Below, piece by piece: positions 61,323 through 64,000 of a stretch of 64,000 bases of DNA. The stretch comes from an uncultured Lachnospiraceae bacterium (lineage in GTDB: Bacteria > Bacillota > Clostridia > Lachnospirales > Lachnospiraceae): positions 1 to 64,000 of the forward strand of contig URUY01000022.1 in assembly GCA_900551115.1 (NCBI GenBank), given 5' to 3'. A program made the position numbers and the translations under genes. Position 1 is the stretch's first letter, and each line of letters opens with the position of its first letter. The notes under the pieces are model-generated. The model was not told where the DNA came from. It was given only the letters and a program-made list of their open reading frames with translations, and did not search any database.

Positions 61323-61865
61323 TTATTTCTTACCAGTCTTACCAACTTTACGTCTGATAGTTTCATCAGCATACTTAATACCCTTGCCCTTGTAAGGCTC
61401 AGGTCTTCTCTTGTCTCTGATTTCAGCTGCATATTGGCCAACTTTTTCTTTATCAATACCTTTTACGATAATGACGTTCTGTCCTTCCATTACGGATTCA
61501 ACGCCTTCAGGATCAGTCATCTCTACCGGATGGGAATAACCCAGGTTCAGAGTCAGAACCTTGCCGGCCTTAGATGCTCTGTAACCAACACCGTTTACTT
61601 CCAGCTTCTTTTCAAAACCTTCTGTAACACCCACAACCATGTTGTGAATCAGTGTTCTGGTCAAACCATGTAAGGATTTCATTTTCTTTAAATCGTTAGG
61701 TCTTGTTACTATTACTTCTGCACCCTCAACTTTGATTTCCATCTCGTGAGGAAGAACTCTCTCTAAAGTTCCTTTAGGACCTTTAACGGTCACTTTGTTA
61801 TTTTCTGCAACTTCCACAGTTACGCCTGCAGGAATCGCGATTGGCATTCTACCTATACGTGACAT
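61323..61865 (-). CDS. rplF: 50S ribosomal protein L6
   Basis: A 180-residue L6 with two similar alpha/beta domains. The N-terminal SRIGRMPIAIPAGVTV, the linker HGLTRTLIHNMVVGVTEGFEK and the C-terminal RRPEPYKGKGIKYADE motif are diagnostic. About 160 bp with a long hairpin separate it from rpsH upstream. Confidence 0.98.
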   Translation of the reverse strand: MSRIGRMPIAIPAGVTVEVAENNKVTVKGPKGTLERVLPHEMEIKVEGAEVIVTRPNDLKKMKSLHGLTRTLIHNMVVGVTEGFEKKLEVNGVGYRASKAGKVLTLNLGYSHPVEMTDPEGVESVMEGQNVIIVKGIDKEKVGQYAAEIRDKRRPEPYKGKGIKYADETIRRKVGKTGKK

Positions 61866-61978
61866 GCCCGTACCTCCTATTTTATAGATTTACAATAGTT
61901 ACACTGCCCATCTCAAAAACCGTCTGCTTCGCAGCCGTCGCAGCTACGCTGCTTCCTGTTTTCTCGATGTGTGGCCGC

Positions 61979-62018
61979 ATAAAATCAAATACTGCGCTTC
62001 GCTTGTGCTTGATTTTAT
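61979..62018 (-). promoter_or_regulatory. Hairpin between rpsH and rplF
   Basis: ATAAAATCAA (61979-61988) pairs perfectly with TTGATTTTAT (62009-62018), with further GC pairing in the loop. It lies 5 bp after the rpsH stop. It has no clear U-tract on the minus strand. Confidence 0.5.
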
Positions 62019-62023
62019 TGCTA

Positions 62024-62425
62024 TTACCACACAAACGCTAAAACCTCGCCGCCAACCTGCAGCTCTCTTGCCTTCTTATCTGTTATAATTCCCTGATTGG
62101 TGGAAATGATGGCGATACCCAGTCCGCCCAAAACCTTGGGAAGCTGTTCTGTACCGGCATAAACACGAAGACCGGGTTTGCTGATTCTCTTGATACCGGA
62201 AATGATCTTTTCATTCTTGTCTGCACCATACTTTAATGCAATGCGGATTGTCTTGAATGCACCATCTTCGATAACATCATATTTCTTAATATAACCTTCT
62301 TCTAACAGAATCTGAGCAATTGCCAGTTTCATCTTGGAAGAAGGAACATCTACAGTATCATGTTTTGCAGTATTTGCATTACGGATTCTTGTAAGCATAT
62401 CTGCAATAGGATCACTCATTGTCAT
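62024..62425 (-). CDS. rpsH: 30S ribosomal protein S8
   Basis: A 133-residue S8, a central 16S rRNA-binding protein and the translational regulator of spc operons in several bacteria. The N-terminal SDPIADMLTRIRNANTAKHDTV and the C-terminal GGLGIAIISTNQGIITDKKARELQVGGEVLAFVW are diagnostic. GGAGG lies about 10 nt before the ATG. Confidence 0.98.
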   Translation of the reverse strand: MTMSDPIADMLTRIRNANTAKHDTVDVPSSKMKLAIAQILLEEGYIKKYDVIEDGAFKTIRIALKYGADKNEKIISGIKRISKPGLRVYAGTEQLPKVLGGLGIAIISTNQGIITDKKARELQVGGEVLAFVW

Positions 62426-62491
62426 GATTTAGTTTCCTCCTTATCTCTTTGACTTGAATCATGAATTAAATTAGCTTGGAAGATTCCATCA

Positions 62492-62524
62492 AAAAATCAT
62501 TTGCTTTGCCCGCGCCTGATTTTT
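62492..62524 (-). promoter_or_regulatory. Hairpin between rpsN and rpsH
   Basis: AAAAATCA (62492-62499) pairs with TGATTTTT (62517-62524). On the minus strand TGATTTTTT follows the loop, so this could be a weak terminator or attenuator inside the spc operon. Confidence 0.4.
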
Positions 62525-62532
62525 CATGCAGC

Positions 62533-62718
62533 CTACCAACTAGCTTTCTTAACACCGGGAATCTGTCCCTTGTATGCCAGCTCGCGGAAGCAAACTCGGC
62601 AAATTCCGTATTTTCTTAAAACAGAATGGGGACGGCCGCAAATCTTACAGCGTGTATAAGCCTGTGTTGAAAACTTCGGTTTACGCTGCTGTTTCAGCTT
62701 CATAGATGTCTTAGCCAT
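62533..62718 (-). CDS. rpsN: 30S ribosomal protein S14, zinc-binding type Z
   Basis: A 61-residue short S14. The four zinc ligands are in CKICGRPH and GICRVCFRELA. This is the zinc-dependent form; under zinc limitation many Firmicutes replace it with a longer zinc-free paralogue. GGAGG precedes the ATG. Canonical position between rplE and rpsH. Confidence 0.98.
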   Translation of the reverse strand: MAKTSMKLKQQRKPKFSTQAYTRCKICGRPHSVLRKYGICRVCFRELAYKGQIPGVKKASW

Positions 62719-62730
62719 GAATTTACCTCC

Positions 62731-63270
62731 TTATTTTGCGAAGGGCATGTTGAATAATGTAAGTAATTCACGTGCCTCTTCGTCTGTTTTTGCAGTTGTT
62801 ACGAAAATGATATCCATACCTCTTACTTTATCTACCTTATCGTATTCGATTTCAGGGAAGATAATCTGCTCTTTAATACCGAGTGCATAGTTACCTCTTC
62901 CGTCAAATGCATTGGGATTTACACCTCTAAAGTCACGTACACGGGGTAATGCCAGGTTTACCAGACGATCCAGAAACTCATACATTTTCTCGCCACGTAA
63001 AGTTGTCTTACATCCGATTGCCATACCTTCACGAATCTTGAAGTTGGCAACAGAGCCTTTAGCCTTTGTGAGAACTGCCTTCTGACCACTGATGGTTTCC
63101 ATATCCTTAACAGCGCTCTCTAAAACCTTTGCATTCTCTTTTGCTTCGCCAACGCCCATGTTGATAACAATCTTATCAAGCTTGGGAACTTCCATGACAT
63201 TTTTATATCCAAACTTTTTGGTCATTGCTGCAACGATTTCGTCGTTGTATAAACTTTTTAGTCTGCTCAC
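62731..63270 (-). CDS. rplE: 50S ribosomal protein L5
   Basis: A 179-residue L5 that binds 5S rRNA and contacts the P-site tRNA. It has VMEVPKLDKIVINMGVGEA, GQKAVLTKAKGSVANFKIREGMAIG and RDFRGVNPNAFDGRGNYALGI. The start codon is GTG at 63270 with GGAGG 9 nt upstream. Confidence 0.98.
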   Translation of the reverse strand: MSRLKSLYNDEIVAAMTKKFGYKNVMEVPKLDKIVINMGVGEAKENAKVLESAVKDMETISGQKAVLTKAKGSVANFKIREGMAIGCKTTLRGEKMYEFLDRLVNLALPRVRDFRGVNPNAFDGRGNYALGIKEQIIFPEIEYDKVDKVRGMDIIFVTTAKTDEEARELLTLFNMPFAK

Positions 63271-63294
63271 GCTTTATTTCCTCCTTCCCTGAAA

Positions 63295-63606
63295 TTAATC
63301 GATTACTTCACCTGTTGATTTTGCGAAACGAACCTTCTTTTCGCCTTCAACCTTGAAGCCGATTCTTGTTGCTTTTCCCTTATGAACGTACATTACGTTG
63401 GATAAATCAATCGGAGCTTCTTTCTGAAGGATTCCACCATTGGGATTAGCCTGAGAAGGTTTTGCATGCTTTGTAATCATGTTTACGCCTTCAACTGTTA
63501 CTTTGCTGTTCTTCTGGTCAACGGCAACAACTTTGCCCTCTTTACCATTATCTTTACCGGCAATTACCTTAACAGTATCACCTTTTTTGATTTTTAATGT
63601 AGCCAT
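63295..63606 (-). CDS. rplX: 50S ribosomal protein L24
   Basis: A 103-residue L24, an assembly initiator of the 50S subunit. The KOW motif is KGDTVKVIAGKDNGKEGKVVAVD; NPNGGILQKEAPIDLSNVM is also typical. It follows rplN by 11 bp. Confidence 0.98.
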   Translation of the reverse strand: MATLKIKKGDTVKVIAGKDNGKEGKVVAVDQKNSKVTVEGVNMITKHAKPSQANPNGGILQKEAPIDLSNVMYVHKGKATRIGFKVEGEKKVRFAKSTGEVID

Positions 63607-63617
63607 GTGGTACCTCC

Positions 63618-63986
63618 TTATAATACTTCGGGAGCGAGGGAAACAATTTTCATGAACTGTTTCTCACGAAGCTCTCTAGCTACCGGTCCAAAGATACGAG
63701 TTCCTCTCGGAGTCTTGTCATCTTTGATAATTACAGCAGCATTTTCATCAAACTTGATGTAAGAACCATCTTTACGACGTGCGCCTTTAACGGAACGAAC
63801 GACAACAGCCTTTACTACATCACCTTTTTTTACAACGCCGCCTGGTGTTGCATCTTTAACAGAAGCAACGATGATATCGCCAATCTGTGCATATCTTCTT
63901 GTAGAGCCGCCCATAACTCTGATGCAAAGAAGTTCCTTAGCACCGGTGTTATCAGCAACTTTAAGTCTGCTCTCTTGCTGAACCAT
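63618..63986 (-). CDS. rplN: 50S ribosomal protein L14
   Basis: A complete 122-residue L14. It contains QQESRLKVADNTGAKELLCIRVMGG, GDVVKAVVVRSVKG and the C-terminal RELREKQFMKIVSLAPEVL. It is the most upstream gene in the window; rpsQ, rpmC and rplP would be expected just beyond the right edge, as usual in the spc/S10 arrangement. Confidence 0.98.
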   Translation of the reverse strand: MVQQESRLKVADNTGAKELLCIRVMGGSTRRYAQIGDIIVASVKDATPGGVVKKGDVVKAVVVRSVKGARRKDGSYIKFDENAAVIIKDDKTPRGTRIFGPVARELREKQFMKIVSLAPEVL

Positions 63987-64000
63987 GTTAATTCTCCTTC

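Noticed and set aside
1..64000. CRISPR arrays, rRNA, tRNA genes and intact insertion sequences
   Set aside because: I looked for regularly spaced repeats, conserved rRNA segments, cloverleaf signatures and transposase motifs and found none.

Overview
The window is chromosomal DNA of a low-to-moderate GC Gram-positive anaerobe, most probably a Lachnospiraceae-type Clostridium relative. The basis is the spc/alpha-type ribosomal gene order with a KOW-domain gene between map and infA, a DUF4317 gene, the EcfA1-EcfA2-EcfT/truA/rplM/rpsI block, zinc-type S14 and L36, strong AGGAGG ribosome binding sites and several TTG/GTG starts. The species call is an inference. No rRNA, tRNA, CRISPR array or intact transposase was found.

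Layout. 0.2-4.8 kb: a minus-strand accessory module (zinc-ribbon/TIR/S1 protein, SPFH-SHOCT protein, four-helix membrane protein) divergent from a small XRE-type regulator, with two 16-bp repeats in the shared promoter region. 4.8-13.2 kb: CZB-type chemoreceptor, rarA, M23 peptidase, hpf, an AT-rich gap with DnaA boxes, an SH3b-NlpC/P60 hydrolase, trxB and an SDR reductase. 13.2-20.2 kb: an ion-homeostasis block (CNNM/CorC-like protein, double PII-like protein plus DUF1538, Ca/Mn P-type ATPase) in which each transcription unit appears to have a long regulatory leader; the ATPase leader fits a yybP-ykoY Mn2+ riboswitch. 20.2-25.4 kb: a dynamin-like GTPase operon whose promoter spacer is a G9 tract, then a DUF4317 gene. 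25.7-31.1 kb: a two-component system and two membrane proteins. 31.1-35.1 kb: argC, folA and a FIST-EAL c-di-GMP protein. 35.3-37.6 kb: PadR regulator with an ABC exporter. 37.6-44.0 kb: a membrane protein, an ECF sigma/anti-sigma pair with a textbook self-type promoter, an acyltransferase, MarR plus flavodoxin, and a diguanylate cyclase.

44.2-44.8 kb looks like a scar of integrative elements at the 3' end of rpsI: two extra copies of the rpsI tail flank a decayed DUF4160/DUF2442 remnant. 44.8-64 kb is the translation block, all minus strand except one gene: rplN-rplX-rplE-rpsN-rpsH-rplF-rplR-rpsE-rpmD-rplO-secY, then a terminator and new promoter, adk-map-KOW-infA-rpmJ-rpsM-rpsK-rpsD-rpoA-rplQ, a chemoreceptor and an M15 peptidase that interrupt the usual order, then ecfA1-ecfA2-ecfT-truA-rplM-rpsI.

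The strongest candidates for something undescribed are the TIR-S1/SPFH module, the dynamin operon with its possibly phase-variable promoter, the leader ORF with overlapping hairpins before the CNNM gene, and the 490-nt structured gap between rpmJ and rpsM. All calls come from reading the sequence; no database or folding program was run.
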